From: Ottelia alismoides
Lineage: Eukaryota > Streptophyta > Magnoliopsida > Alismatales > Hydrocharitaceae
Assembly: GCA_037367405.1 (NCBI GenBank)
Contig: JAZKJV010002623.1
Location: 310,001 to 374,000, forward strand
Direction of reading: 5' to 3'
Length of the DNA: 64,000 nucleotides
Shown: positions 25,001 through 37,300 of the stretch, piece by piece
Layout of the letters: each line of letters begins with the position of its first letter
Numbering within the stretch: position 1 is the first letter of the stretch
The notes under the pieces: generated by a model
The model's database searches: none
Seen by the model: the letters and a program-made list of their open reading frames with translations, nothing else
What the model was told of the DNA's origin: nothing
Made by a program: the position numbers and the translations under genes

Positions 25001-25619
25001 ATGGCATAGGGTTCAAAACCTAACTTTCATGTCGTAACTCCAAAAAATATGAAACCACCTTAATTAAATAGCTTATTAAATGTTATATACAATTAAAAGC
25101 GATTTTGATATATTTTGAGTTTTTACTTGAGAGATATGGATCTGGGAAGTTCGGATCTTGGATTCTTATTTAGATTGTAATTTGTACACTATATATTAGT
25201 TTTGTGTGAAATCAATTTTGTATTTTTCTATATCTAATTATCTACAACTTTCGTTTTAAAAGTTTATTTAATTTAAGTATAAAAAGTGAAACTAAAAATA
25301 GGTCCCAAAAAAGGAATAAGAATGGATTAAATAAAAGGGATTTTATTGGATCTTGGCCCTTATCCACAACTACTTTATTACTTGTCGACCTAGTCATCGA
25401 GATTCCTAGGTCTCAGGGTTTAGGGTCATAAAATATCTTCAATATTTTATTCTTTTTCTTTTCTTTCCTTTATTCTATTATTTTGGCATTAAAAGTTGCA
25501 TTTTATACACTATTTATACAATGATGCATGAAATGCTTAAATTAGGGTATTTTCATGCATTTACTAGGGTTTTTAAGGCCAAAATGATAGTATAAAGATG
25601 ATGAAATGAAAATTCATCA
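22056..25619 (-). repeat. 3' LTR of Athila copy 1
   Basis: About 3.56 kb. On the minus strand it starts TGATGAATTTTCATTTCATC and ends CATTTTTCA. It aligns along its length with 40,625-44,537. It holds the GC-rich block (23.6-24.4 kb) typical of the R/U5 side and very AT-rich U3 parts. No gene is seen. Confidence 0.88.
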
Positions 25620-25639
25620 TCCCCCTATACTTGCCTTTG
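25620..25639 (-). other. Polypurine tract of Athila copy 1
   Basis: The minus strand reads GCAAAGGCAAGTATAGGGGG then A, directly before the LTR start. The second copy has the same arrangement at 44,538. Confidence 0.8.
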
Positions 25640-27994
25640 CTAGTCCCTAACAAACACTTATGCAATAAGTGCAGAAAAGAAAAAGAAAGAAATTGGATTG
25701 AATTTAATTATCAAATTCGTCTTCACAAAATCAAAGTTTGGAGCTCAAGTCGGACCTTTGGAATTTTAATGCGAGCGGAACCTTAATGGAATTGGATTTG
25801 AAATCCAACAGCCTTCGAGAATCCTAAAACTCCGCTCAAGTTCTCTCAATAGCTAGATCAGAATACTTGAACTCATACACAAACCCTTATGACTATGAAT
25901 CTGACTCATACAGTGTAAGTGATGGTGGCTCTCCCCGACTGAAATGACAAAGAGACTGACTTCTCCAGTAAAACAACCTAGTGCTTCCCCACTCCGGTAA
26001 CTCCTTCCTCGAGGAGCGGGATATTCTCTTATAAGTTCAAGTGACAACCAGCTCAAGAGGAAGGGGTGAAGAGAAGAATGGACGATAGCCAATGTAGCTA
26101 CCTATCTTAGGATGCAAAACCAGTGTAGTCAAGTCATCCAGTCGCAGGCTCACATAATTTGACTTTAAAGATCAAGATTGCTTATTGAATATAAAATATA
26201 TATACACTCCGGCAATATTTTATTTTCAATCAAGCCTGTCCACTTTTTTGGATTTTTTTTCCAAAAATAATCTACAGTAGCATTTACATAAGGAGTTTTT
26301 CCTCTTGAGCCAGGAGACTATCCCTCTTTTGAAGCATTATGGCAACCCACACTCTCATGTCTTCAAAATTTGTCATCACTGGATGGGTTGGGGTGCACTT
26401 CCCTCCCTAGAGGAGGACAAATGTTTCCACTTGTTTGCATCTCATACTGACAAATCCAATCCCCTCACCACTCCAACTGAGTTGTGCCAAGTGAAAGGTG
26501 TAGGTGTCCAAGTTAGGTCATTATCAACAAGAGCCATGCATGTACTCCGAAGTACTCTATTTAGATAGTCAAGAATCCATTGAACCAACTCTCACAATTA
26601 GCAAAGAATTAAGTCAACTAGACTTGAAGTACCTCAATTCTAATTCCTATAAGGTTCCTGTGATTAGGCAGATTTAAGGTCCAACCAAGCTCCAATCTTC
26701 GGATTTTACTTAGACTTGTTCAACTATCAAACTCAATCCAAAAAATGCAAAATCCATGCAAATGCTATGCTCAATGGAGAAAATAGTTTTTTTTATGAAA
26801 TTTTCAGAGATTTTGAACTTCTTATGGATTTTTAATGTATATGCAGTTTTTCTATATTTTTCAAAAAGTATTTTGCAAATACTTTTGGTATTTTTAGGTT
26901 TTGCAAATGTTTTTGCGATTTTTAAAAAACAAAAGATTTTGGCTAAAAAAATATGTACTAATATTCGAACAGGGATGCATATTATATTTACAAGAATTAG
27001 AGTTTTACGAATTTACAAGAGGTAAGTGGTCAATTTTATAGGAATACACTTAATAAAGAATTTTCGATTGATGTATACATTCCTCAAAGTTATTTGAAAA
27101 TCTTTTTCAAACAAATTTGAAAAATTTAGTCCAAACTAATTTTTACAAATAGTTTTTACAAACATTTACACACATTTAAAACTCATTTCGTAAAGGTTTT
27201 CAAACAGTATATATATTAAAATATTTTTGCGACCATTTCTCAAACCATTTGCCAATCATTTTTCAAACAGTTTTATTTCATACAAAGAAAATATAAATTT
27301 TATAAAGAAAATAATTTTTACAAAGGTTGAAAATATTTAACAAAATATTTTCCAAATAATTTTCAAAAGATTTTTCAAAAGGATTTTCAAACTATTTTTC
27401 AAACATTTTACCAAAAATATTTTTACTTGATTTATTAATCAGTAAATGCAAAAGAATTTGAGAAATAATTAACTCTTTTTTATTGAGTGATTTTAATGAT
27501 TTTAAAGGTAATTTTAGCCAATATTTATAAAAAATACGAAAGTACTAGTTTTGGCTAAAGTACATACAGAGTATATACAACCCCCCTATACCTAGCTTGA
27601 GCTATGTCATCATAGATCAGAGAGAAAAAGAGAAGACATAACTCGTACTGAATACAGAAAAGTCTAAAGAATAAAGTAATGAATGCACAAATGAGAAGTT
27701 GACCGTCCCCCCTATACTTCAAATAATCCTAAGGATAGCAAATTGTACACAAAGCAGGTAGGGTCAAGGATGGAAATGAACAGATCACACTCAGAATGTC
27801 TCCCCCTATACTTAGGGTAAGATATCCCTATGTATAGACAAGAAGAGGACTTAGTGGACAGGATCAAAAAATGAAAGAACTCAGGATGCACACCCCCACA
27901 TACTTAGGATAAGATACATCCTAAGTGTAGAAATGATGAAGGGGATGACACATATTCAGGAGAATAAGAGATGAAAGAACGAAAAGAAGAAAAG
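25640..27994 (-). other. Non-coding 3' tail of the Athila internal region
   Basis: No gene is seen in 2.35 kb between integrase and the polypurine tract; such tails are known in the Athila/Tat branch. The part at about 26,800-27,450 is a low-complexity field of TTTTCAAA and ATTTTGCAA words. The right end holds the hairpin array. The same text recurs in copy 2 at 44.6-46.9 kb. Confidence 0.7.
27580..27930 (-). repeat. Four hairpin / purine-tract-like units, copy 1
   Basis: Units begin CCCCCCTATACCTAGC (27,581), CCCCCCTATACTTC (27,707), CCCCCTATACTTAGGG (27,802) and CCCCCACATACTTAGG (27,892). The third has 12-bp arms at 27,806-27,817 and 27,826-27,837 with one mismatch. The fourth has ACTTAGGAT against ATCCTAAGT. 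Spacing is about 90-125 bp. Confidence 0.75.
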
Positions 27995-29290
27995 TCATTC
28001 AAAAATACTTTGATTTTCTCTGTCTTCGACTGCAGGTGCAGAAGTATTCAGCTCATCATCATAAATTGCTTGAATGGAGTCAACAACAGACAGAAATGTG
28101 TAATATTCAAGATAAGGCTTCAGAAGTTGTCCATCACCAACAAATTGATGTGCATCAACTGACAAACCAGATATCATTATGCTTCCATTATCATGCACAT
28201 GCCTCACTATAAACGGCTCAGTCCATTTTCTCTTCAGTTTACCTTGAAAGATCTTTAATTTCACATCAAACAACCACACCTTCTGATCCAGCTTGAAGGA
28301 TTTGCTGTGGATATGCTTGTCATGACACTTCTTGACCTTCGCCTTGTACATTAGTCTATTGCCGTATGCATAGTCTCTGAATTCCAATAATCAATTCAGA
28401 TCCACTTTTCGATTCTTCCCAGCTTTTTCGGAATCCAAGTTGTAGTTGTTAATGGCCCATAAATATTTATGTCAGCGCAATAGGCAGATGACATGGCTTG
28501 CCATACACAAGGTGGTAGGGAGACATTCCTAGTGGTGACTTATACGTGGTTCTGTAACCCAAATAACGGAATCAAGTAGTTGAGGCCAGTTCTTACGATC
28601 CGGACACACAAGGTTATGTAGAATCATCTTTATCTCCATGTTTGAACATTCAGCTAAGCCATTGGACTGCGGGTGGTATGGTGAAGCGACATGATGTTCT
28701 ATGCAGAATTCCTGAGTGAGGTTCCCACATGATATCAAAATTTTGGGAATCCTGAATCGTGCAATAATGTGATCTCTTAAGAATCGACATACAGTCCAAA
28801 TATCGGCAGTTCGGGCGGGAATAGCATCCAGCCAGCGACTCAAATAGTTGAGAGCATGCCGAATGTATTCGTAGCCCTGGCTATTTGGAAATGGGCCCAC
28901 AAAGTCAAAGCCCCATGTGTCGAAGATGTCTGATATCTGAATGAACTTCAGAGGCATAATATCTCTCATTCCTATGGTACTACCCATCTTTTGGCAGTTA
29001 GTACAACACTCGACGTAATCTGCTACATCTTTGAATAATGTAGGCCACCAAAGGCCACTCTGAAGGATGTTTGTTGTCGTTCGTCTGCCTGAATGGTGTC
29101 CTCCAGATTCTAAGTCATAACAAAGTGCGAGGACACTTGGAACTTCCTCCTGAGGAATACACCTCCTCCAGATACAATCCACCCCCTCACGCAATAGATG
29201 TGGATCCTCCAACTAGTAATAGTGAATCTAAGACAAGAATTTGTCGGCTTTCAGCTTCGGTCAATCTTGTGGAGTTCTCTTGGACATAAG
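27995..29290 (-). pseudogene. Integrase remnant, Athila copy 1
   Basis: This would be the enzyme that joins cDNA to the host chromosome. The N-terminal zinc-binding part is at about 29,000-29,120 (GGHHSGRRT, then CCTNCQKMG). The core follows with FDFVGPFPNSQGYEYI, YLSRW and SPYHPQSNGLAECSN. The second catalytic Asp is lost: relative to copy 2 this copy is about 29 bp shorter at 28,727 and reads LISCGNLT. The third acidic residue (Glu in LAEC) remains. The C-terminal part (27,995-28,387) has KSFKLDQKVWLFD and GKLKRKWTEPFIVRHVH, and ends without a chromodomain. The frame breaks between the two parts at about 28,390-28,530. Catalytically dead. Confidence 0.88.
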
Positions 29291-29311
29291 ATAATTCAGA
29301 ATATCAGCATA

Positions 29312-31008
29312 CTAGGGGAGCGACGTGACTGACAAAATTGCTTCATATGGAAAGGTTTCTGTGATCGGCTGTAGGTTCGGCTTAGGAGATTCAGGCTCAG
29401 GAAGTCTGAATAAGTGGTCGGCCTCCACATTCTTTACTCCAGGTTTATCTTGGATTTCAAGGTTAGATTCCTGGAGGAGAAGGATCCACCAAATGAGGCG
29501 TGGTATGGCGTACTTCTTATGTTGTAAGTACCAGACGGCCGAATGATCTGTATAGATGATGACCTTGGACATGAGGAGATGGGATATAAACTTTTCCAAG
29601 GCAAAGATTATCGATAGAAGCTCCTTTTCAGTGACTATATAGTTCCTTTGGTCTTCATCGAGCATTCAACTAATGTAGTGAATCCAAATGGTACATTATC
29701 TTTCCTCTGTCAGAGCATAACACCGATGGAATAATCTAACGCATCTGTCATTATCTCAAAAGGTTGTATCCAAATCAATGGCTGCAAGACAAGGGCCTGA
29801 GTAATAAGTTCCTTCAACTGATTAAAGTCAAGAAGAACACGGTTTTCCACAACGAAATCATTCTCCGATTTTAACAACTCGATCAACGGTCTGGCCAACT
29901 TATTGAAATATTTGATAAATCGCTGGTAAAAACTGACATGGCCCAAGAATGACATGATCTGCTTGATGAATGTAGGTGGCTCAAGTTTAGAAATTACCTC
30001 CACCTTGGCTGGGTCAACCTCCATGCCACATTTCGAAACAGCGTGACCCAGCACAATTCCTTCCGTCACCATGAAGTTGCTCTTCTCCCACGAGAGTACC
30101 AGATTTAACTCACAGCACCTCTGTAAGACTCAGTCTAGATAGTCAAGGCATTGATCAGATGAATCCCCATAGATCGAGAAATCGTCCATGAAGACCTCGA
30201 GAAAATTGCCCACCATATCAGCGAAAACTGCAAGCACACATCTCTGAAATGTATCCAGAGCATTGTAGAGCCCAAATGACATCCGTCTGAAGGTGTACAT
30301 ACCAAAGAGACGGGTGAACGTGGTCTTCTCTTGATCTTCAGGAGCTATAGCAACTTGATTATATCCATAGTATCCATCCAAGAAGTAGAAGCATTCTTTC
30401 GCCGCCAGTCTCTCGAGAATCTGATCAATGAAAGGCAATGGTAAATGGTCCTTCTTGGTGGTGAGATTGAGTCTTATGTAATCTACACACACTCGCCAAG
30501 AAGTAGGTACTATGGTCGTGATCTCCTTTCCTTTGTCATTCTTCACAATAGTGATCCCTGATTTCTTTGGCATTACATGTAGAGGGCTCACCCATTTACT
30601 GTCAGAGATGGGATATATGAATCCTGCATCGCACCATTTCTGAATTTCTTTCATAACAGTCTCCCACAGGTTCGTATTTAGTCTTCTCTGATATTCTCGG
30701 GAAGGTTTGTTGTCTTCTTCAAGGAAGATGCAATGTAAGAAGAAGGACGGATTGATCCCATGGGTATCAGAAGTTTTCTAGCCTATTGCCTTGCGGTTAC
30801 GTTCAAGAACCTCCATCAGAAGAGATTCTTGGTCTTCAGTAAGATGCACATTGATGATGACCGGGTACATGTTTGGTTCACCTGCAAGGATGGCATATTT
30901 CACATTGGAGGGAAGTAGCTTCAGCTTGGGCGTGGTCGTAGTCGTTTCAGTGGTGACTTCATCTATTATAGCAGGTGGTGGCTCTTTCATTTGTTCGGTG
31001 TCCACCAT
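29312..31008 (-). pseudogene. Reverse transcriptase and RNase H remnant, Athila copy 1
   Basis: RT motifs run right to left: LLMEVLERNRKAIG near 30,785-30,830, then a TAG, then WCDAGFIYPISDSKWVSP, WRVCVDYIRLN, YFLDGYYGYNQ, FTRLFGMYTFRRMSFGLYNA, and the catalytic FMDDFSIYG near 30,165-30,190. A TGA at 30,130 and another at 29,710 interrupt in the same frame. The connection part (VLGHAVSKCGMEVDPAKVEVI) follows, then a frameshift near 29,665. RNase H reads NYIVTEKELLSIIFAL, IIYTDHSAVWYL and ADHLFRLP. The stop after KAIG is one G-to-A from a Trp codon. Identity is clear; function is lost. Confidence 0.9.
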
Positions 31009-31279
31009 GCTTTGTTCAATTTCATTATCAAAAAGTTCATAAAATTTTTCAGTAGTTTATTCTTCATTGCAATATTCGTCCATACTCTGTTCTTGGTCTT
31101 AAAGGCACATCATCACCACCTGAGTCTCCTTAAGTAAATCAGCAAACATCTCATCATGATCGATAAGGGGAAATTCGACTACACTCTCCAATCCCTCTTT
31201 GGGGCAGAGGAATTCATGGATCTCATTATCATCCATAAAGAGGTTGGTGTCTTGAATTTTGGCCAGATAGTCGCAGTCT

Positions 31280-31956
31280 TCAGAATAGTCGATCACCCTT
31301 GCACACCCTGCAGATGCCTTCTGGTGGTCTTGCATGAAACATGGTCTCTTTCTTGATTTTATCATTGTTGGATTCGAAGGTGATCTTTCCAGTGCCATAA
31401 TTCACCACTACATTGGTCGTTCGCAAGAAAGGTCGTCCAAGTACGATTGGGGTGAGGAGAAATGGAGCGGAGATGTCCATATCTAGTACAACAAAATCAG
31501 CTGGGAATTGCCTCCTTTCAATTGTGACTATCACGTCCTCCAACATGCCCCTAGGCCGCTTGACTGATTTGCCTATGAAAAAAATCATCTTTGTGGGTTT
31601 AAGTAGCCCTAGCTCGAATTCTGTGATCAGTGAGGCTGGCATCAAGTTGAAAGAAGACTCGTTGTCGAGCAAGTGTGATCGAACTCCTAGTTGAACATAT
31701 GATAGCGAACAAGATGTGCTCCCTTATTTGGCTTCTTGTCCGGGAGATTGCTGATGGCATTGACTGTGGACATTGTAAGAATATGCTTCTCAGAATTGCT
31801 ACATTTACTTCTGGAGTTTTGAGGATGAGGCTCGCGCCTGGTCGTACATGCATCTTTCAATCCTTTCTTTACAGCAGGCATGTACTCAAGAGCCTTCATT
31901 AAAGGCATGTTCACGACCAAATTGTGAATTATTTCAATGGTAGCAGGATCAGACAA
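31280..31956 (-). pseudogene. Protease region remnant, Athila copy 1
   Basis: The word NESSFNLMPASL with Asp before it matches the Athila-type retropepsin active site (a D..AS.NLMP pattern); the Asp is kept but the following residues have changed. The second half has FVVLDMD and VLGRPFLRTTN, the usual flap and second motif. The upstream frame at 31,687-31,956 (HNLVVNMPLMKALEYMP) matches the linker normally found between gag and protease, in a shifted phase. No other function is likely. Confidence 0.8.
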
Positions 31957-32489
31957 AACTTTTTCAAAATTTTCATTTTATTATTTTTTTCATTTCTTCT
32001 GGAAAAGGAATATTTACATCATCTGGAACATTATCATTCAAACGTTTATCACTATCAATGTGTACAGGTAGATGGCAAAAAGGTATAGAATTATCTACAA
32101 TCTGTGGACCAAAAAATATAGGCTCGGCATCGTGTGTAGGCTTTGGGTCCGCTACATGTGTTTGACTTATTTGCTCTGGTACTGCCTCTCTGTGGCACGT
32201 GCAGGCAACTCCAATGCTAGTTGATCTCCTCCGATTCTGTTGTTGTCTTTTTGAGTTTTTGAATTTTCTTAATTTTTTTATAATTTTTTTGTTGGTGGTT
32301 CTGCTCCAAAAATGTTACTTGGCGCTTGTATTGGCTGGATTGATGATTCCCCATCAGATGCAAGATGAGTTCCCTTCGCCGTCACCGATGGTTGAAGTGT
32401 CCTACCACTCCTAAGAGTAACATCATTAGATAAAAAGAAGTTTAATTTACATTAACCGGTTTGAAAACTACCGACTACCTATCCCTTTC

Positions 32490-34372
32490 TTTGGAAATTG
32501 TTTAGGTTAGCTTCGACCAGAGCAGGAATGGATGCTTTCGCAGCTGTCTGATCGTCGATCTTTTGGTTCATCTCAACCATACTTTTCATTAACTTTTCAA
32601 GGCAAGCAAGGGCTGGGTTGATTGGCACAATCTCAAAAGATTCCCCCTGTTATGGTTTCGGATGTTGATATAGCGAGTGAGACTATGGCTGATATCCTTG
32701 GGAAAATTAGTGAGGAGGATGGTTGGAGGAATACTGTGAGTTCTGATGGGGATATGAGGCAGTCGGTTGTTGTTGGTACCCTTGATTGCGATACTCAGAC
32801 TGCTAAGGACCATACTAATAATTCTGCCTCCAGATATTGCCTTGAGACGGAGGATGTTGCTGATATGAGGGTTGGAAGGGTCTCCCACCCTGCTGCTACT
32901 GGTGATAGGGCTTGTTGCCCATTTTTGACCCAGCAAATGTCCCCTAGGACGGATCAGTTGTGCCTCATTACTCCAGACACCATTTATTTCTTGAATCATC
33001 TGCGGAGGTGGAGAGAACTACTCCGGATAAAACGACTAGGGCTTTGGTTGATATACAACCATCTGTATTTGGGGTTGTGGGTGTTGTTCTGGAACCTACA
33101 GGTAATACACATGCTAAACAGGTTGGGGTGGCAATGGACTTGGATGAAATGTTTGGTTCAGTGAAGGCTCTTTCTTCCCAACGGACATCTCAATAGCAGT
33201 AGACACAACATTGCACATATTAGCATTCAATGCACGGACGAGCTGCTCTAGCTATTGGGAAATTAGGTCGAGCTTTTCTAAGCCTTGGGTCCTCTTCTCA
33301 ATTACTGATAATTTTTTGAGGTCTTGTGACCTCTTTTCGATGATATCAACCTTGGACAGATGGCTCCCAATGAGGAGCTATCATCCCTGTCCTCGGCGTG
33401 AGCAACCATGTTCACAAGCTTGTTGATGGTGGTTGGCATTTTCATGTAAGCGTGCAACAAGGATTAAGGAGCTTCTCCTTCAGCCATCTCCTCAAAGATA
33501 TTCCAGACAACGTCCTCGTCCTTGTTGAAGTAAGAGCCATCGCAAGCGGCATCAACGAGCTTTTGGCTTTCTAGCGTCATTCCACCAAAAAAATGTTGTA
33601 TGAGACTAGTCTTTGGAATCTTGTGGTGGGGACATTTTTCGTGTAGATCCTTGAATCTTTCCCATGCTTCATGTATTATTCGTGTTGTTGCTGATAGAAA
33701 CTGGAGATGCGAGCGTGCATCTAATTCATACGACCGAGAGGGTAGAATTTGTGGAGAAATGCATACTTTAATTCCTCCCAGGTCGTGACTGCCTTGCCAA
33801 AGTGGTTGACCCAATACAAGGCCTTGTCCTGTAAGCTAAAGGAAAAGGCAGTCGTCTTGACTACCCCCAATGGAATACCGGGGTAGTGGGCAGTGGCGTA
33901 GATGCGGTCGAACTTCTTAAGATGGATATATGGTTCCTCAATGGTGTTCGCATGGAATGTAGGAAACAGGGACATAAAGTGCGGCTTCAGCTCAAAGTGG
34001 GCGTGGATTTGTGGGATTTGGATCCATTCGGTGATACGGCTCTATCCAGGATTGTATATCTGCTTCAAAGTAGGCTTCGGCGATGGGGGTTCTACATCCA
34101 TTCTGTCAAAGTCAGGTCTTCCCATTGAAATTTCATCTCTAGCACCTCCTTGATGGAACACTTGATCTGGGTCTGACTCATCCTCTCTTCTGTCATCTCT
34201 TGCAAGAGCCCTCCTCCTTAGATCGTTCAAAATATCCTGGAAAGCAGTCTGGGCCAGGGCTTGGTTCGTCAGCTGATGATGAATTGCTTGTATTGATGCG
34301 AGCAATTGACTGTTGACCCCATTCTGCGTGGTATATTACCCTTCCCCCGGATTGACTTCTTCTTCATGTTGG
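32490..34372 (-). pseudogene. gag: gag remnant, Athila copy 1 (split by two insertions)
   Basis: The capsid-like part is at 33,464-33,975: FPTFHANTIEEPYIHLKKF, FSFSLQDKALYWVNHF and TTWEELKYAFLHKFYP match the Athila gag signature, and a frameshift near 33,740-33,800 leads into WERFKDLHEKCPHH and IQHFFGGM. The N-terminal part at 34,042-34,305 continues, after removal of the solo LTR and one duplication copy, in the same frame as 38,372-38,677 on the far side, with one TAA between. The C-terminal, coiled-coil-like part is split by the 550-bp insert at 32,637. No zinc knuckle was seen. Confidence 0.82.
32637..33186 (+). other. 550-bp foreign insert with a plus-strand open frame
   Basis: The segment is flanked by ATCTCAA (32,630-32,636 and 33,187-33,193). 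Removing it and one repeat rejoins the minus-strand gag frame without a shift. It has no terminal inverted repeats and no A tail. Read on the plus strand it is open for about 180 codons from 32,622, with an acidic, protein-like composition (DIASETMADILGKISEEDG); after about 32,990 a second frame continues the protein-like text (KTTRALVDIQPSV, then AMDLDEMFGSVKALSS). I do not recognise the product. It may be a captured gene piece or a 5'-truncated LINE. Confidence 0.55.
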
Positions 34373-34377
34373 GGATG
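34373..34377. repeat. Target-site duplication GGATG, left copy
   Basis: GGATG precedes the solo LTR and is repeated at 38,391-38,395. Confidence 0.88.
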
Positions 34378-37300
34378 TGATGAATCTCCATTTCATCACC
34401 TTTATTCTATCATTTTGGCCTTAAAAACCCCAGTAAATGCATGTAAATAACATCAATTTGTCCGTAATAGCATTCATTATTTATTGTATTTATTGTACAT
34501 AACATAAGGTTTTTAATGCCATAATTATAGAATAAAGAGAAGAAAAGTAGAAGGAATAAAATATTGCAAATATTTTATGACCCTAACCCCGAGACCAAGG
34601 CCAGAATGGAATTGGTCGACAAGGAATAAAGTATGGGGAGATAAGGGCCAATAATACAATAGATACCTCAATTATTTAATCATTCATTTATGCATTTTGA
34701 CATCCATTTTGTATTTAATTATTTATTCATCAAATAAAAATATTTTGTACATAAAAGTTGTATACAATAATGTAAATAAAAATACAAAATTAAGTTTGTG
34801 CAAAAATAATATACAGTGTACATTTTACACACAGAATAAAAAGCCAGAATCTCAACTTCACAGACCGATATCTTGCAAATAAAGACTCAAAAATCACCAA
34901 ACTCACCTTTAATTGTATATAGCTTTCCAAGAACTATTTGATAAAATTGGTTTCAGAATTTTTGGAGTTTATCTGTGAAAGTTAGGTTTTGGGCCCCTGT
35001 TATACATAATACCGATTAAAATATTCAATTTATTCAGTGTTCATTATTTTTACAAAATTATATTTTTAGAACTTTGTAAATTATGTATATAATACATGTA
35101 CATATTGAAATTAGAATAAAACCAAAAATAATTTGTAAAATAAAATAAGTCTATGCAAGATATAGGCAAAATACCTATGATAAGTATGTACATAAATAAA
35201 AAGAGAAGACATTCTTTAATTATTTTATTCTTTCATAATCTTATAATATTGTAAATATTAATATAATATATCAAAAATACAAATGTAAAATAAAAACAAA
35301 TAAAATACATTAAATAAATAAAGTATATATATATATAATACAGGTAAAATACCTATAAGTATGTCTACATACAACATACACCTATTTATTTAAATATGAA
35401 AATCAACTCATAAAAATTAAATAAAAATATCCTCACACTCACGAAAATAAATTATAAATTTATAAAATAGTAAAATAAAATAATAAAATAAAATAAACAA
35501 AATAAAAATAAAATATACAAAATATATGTAAATACATGCATAAATACATTATTAAAATAAAACCATGATAGAATACATCAAAAAAATTAAATAAAAATCG
35601 TAAATAAATACTGCATGAATTAATACACATTTTTTATTTTATAAGTAAAATCTAATAAAATCATTTATTATGTTAAATAATTCATTTTAGAATAAGGTCC
35701 CCTATTTTGTCCTCTAGCGTCCGAGGTGGACCAATGAGGGCGCGGCCTTTGTTGACCTCTGGTCAACTGTCCCATCGGGACCTGGCGCCTCTGAACTTGG
35801 CTGTTTCCATGACTTGCGCCATTTAACCTGGGCATCTCGTCCCTTAATCTCGCTCGCCGCCTTCACGAGATCTGTAGAGGGATCATCCATCTATCACGCG
35901 TGCTTGTTGGATCAAGAAAACGATCATTGTACTCGCTGGAATACGCGGGCCAAGTAGGGCGCCCAGAATGTCTATAAATAAGAGCCCTCGACCTCCTCCA
36001 CAAAGTTGGCCAATTTACATCCACCCAAAAGCCTCGAATTTGTTCCTGGGAGGTTCCTCGTGACAGGGGGAGCATTTCAGCGACTCGAATCGGCTGGAGG
36101 AGGGATCAATTTTGTCGCGGTGGAGCTCCGGCGTTCGTCCTGTTCCCTGGTGGCCCCCAGGTATAAGAGTTATCCTTTCTCGCTTTTTAGGTAGATTTTA
36201 AGTCTAACATTTCAATTCCGTGCTTAGTTTAGTCTTTAGATCGATAGCGTAGCGTAAAATCGCGAAATCGAAGTTCGCCGGAGCTCCGCTCCGGCGACTT
36301 CTTCACTGTGATGCCCCCGGTTTCCGACCGCCATTTTCACCTCACTTCGTTCCTCATCGCGTGCTCCATCTCCCGATTATTTTTGTTCAACCAAGGACCC
36401 CCAGTCCTTGCGAATCGGAGCTCCACCTCCGCCTATCGCCGGAGCTCCTCCGCCTCACCCCATCTTGCACCACAGCTTCAAAACCCAGGGTCGAGGAGAT
36501 AGCCCTCGTTCCCCTGGTTCTTCCTATGCAGGTCAAACGACGCAAGGAGCCCCTTTGGACTCGATTCGAACCAGGAAGAGGCTCCTGGAGGTCCCGACCT
36601 TCATCGACCTCGCCTGAGCTCCTTGGACCTCCAGGAGCCATGCCAAGGCCACTAGCAGATGCGGGAGACCTCCAGCTACGTTCAGAACACCTCAGACGCG
36701 AGGGAGAAGCCCGGAGGAGCCCATGCTCCAAGATCGAAGCTCGCCTGGCGCGAGTTCTTCCCCTGTTCCTCCAGACCCCTCCATCGCCGTCCGATCAGGA
36801 GGGACGCCCCAGATTCCACCAGAGTTGTCGGATGAAGCATCGCCATCACCGTCAGATCAGTTCGGCTGATCTAATCTCAGCCCTTCATCGGCGAAGCGGT
36901 ACCAGCCGTTGGATGCGCGACGCGTGTCCAAGTGAGATCATCATCGCCGTCCACCAGCGCGCATTTATGGGTAATTTGCAGATCTTAAACCCAGTGTTTT
37001 TGTATTTATTGTCTAGTCTTGTAAATAAAAGTCGAAGTTCGTTTTATTGTGGATATTTTACATGGACCCCCCTGTACGTTGGTGATATTTCTTTTAGGTC
37101 CAGTCCACGTCACCTCACGTGGCGTCCCACGTGATGTTTGTATATTTATCTTTAGTCCATAAAATAAAATCTTAAGTGTATTATTTTTGTAAAAATTGCA
37201 ACCAGGATCCCTAACTTTGTTGATATTACATGTTGGTCCCTGTCGGTGCAAATCACATATAGTCCCACGTGATGGTCAAATTGCAAGGGGGCCCTGGCGA

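Noticed and set aside
28697..29212. Host gene reading of the 227-codon minus-strand frame
   Set aside because: The zinc-binding and core integrase motifs identify it as Athila pol.
36361..37134. 257-codon plus-strand frame in the solo LTR
   Set aside because: GC-rich LTR sequence with overlapping frames on both strands and no domain.
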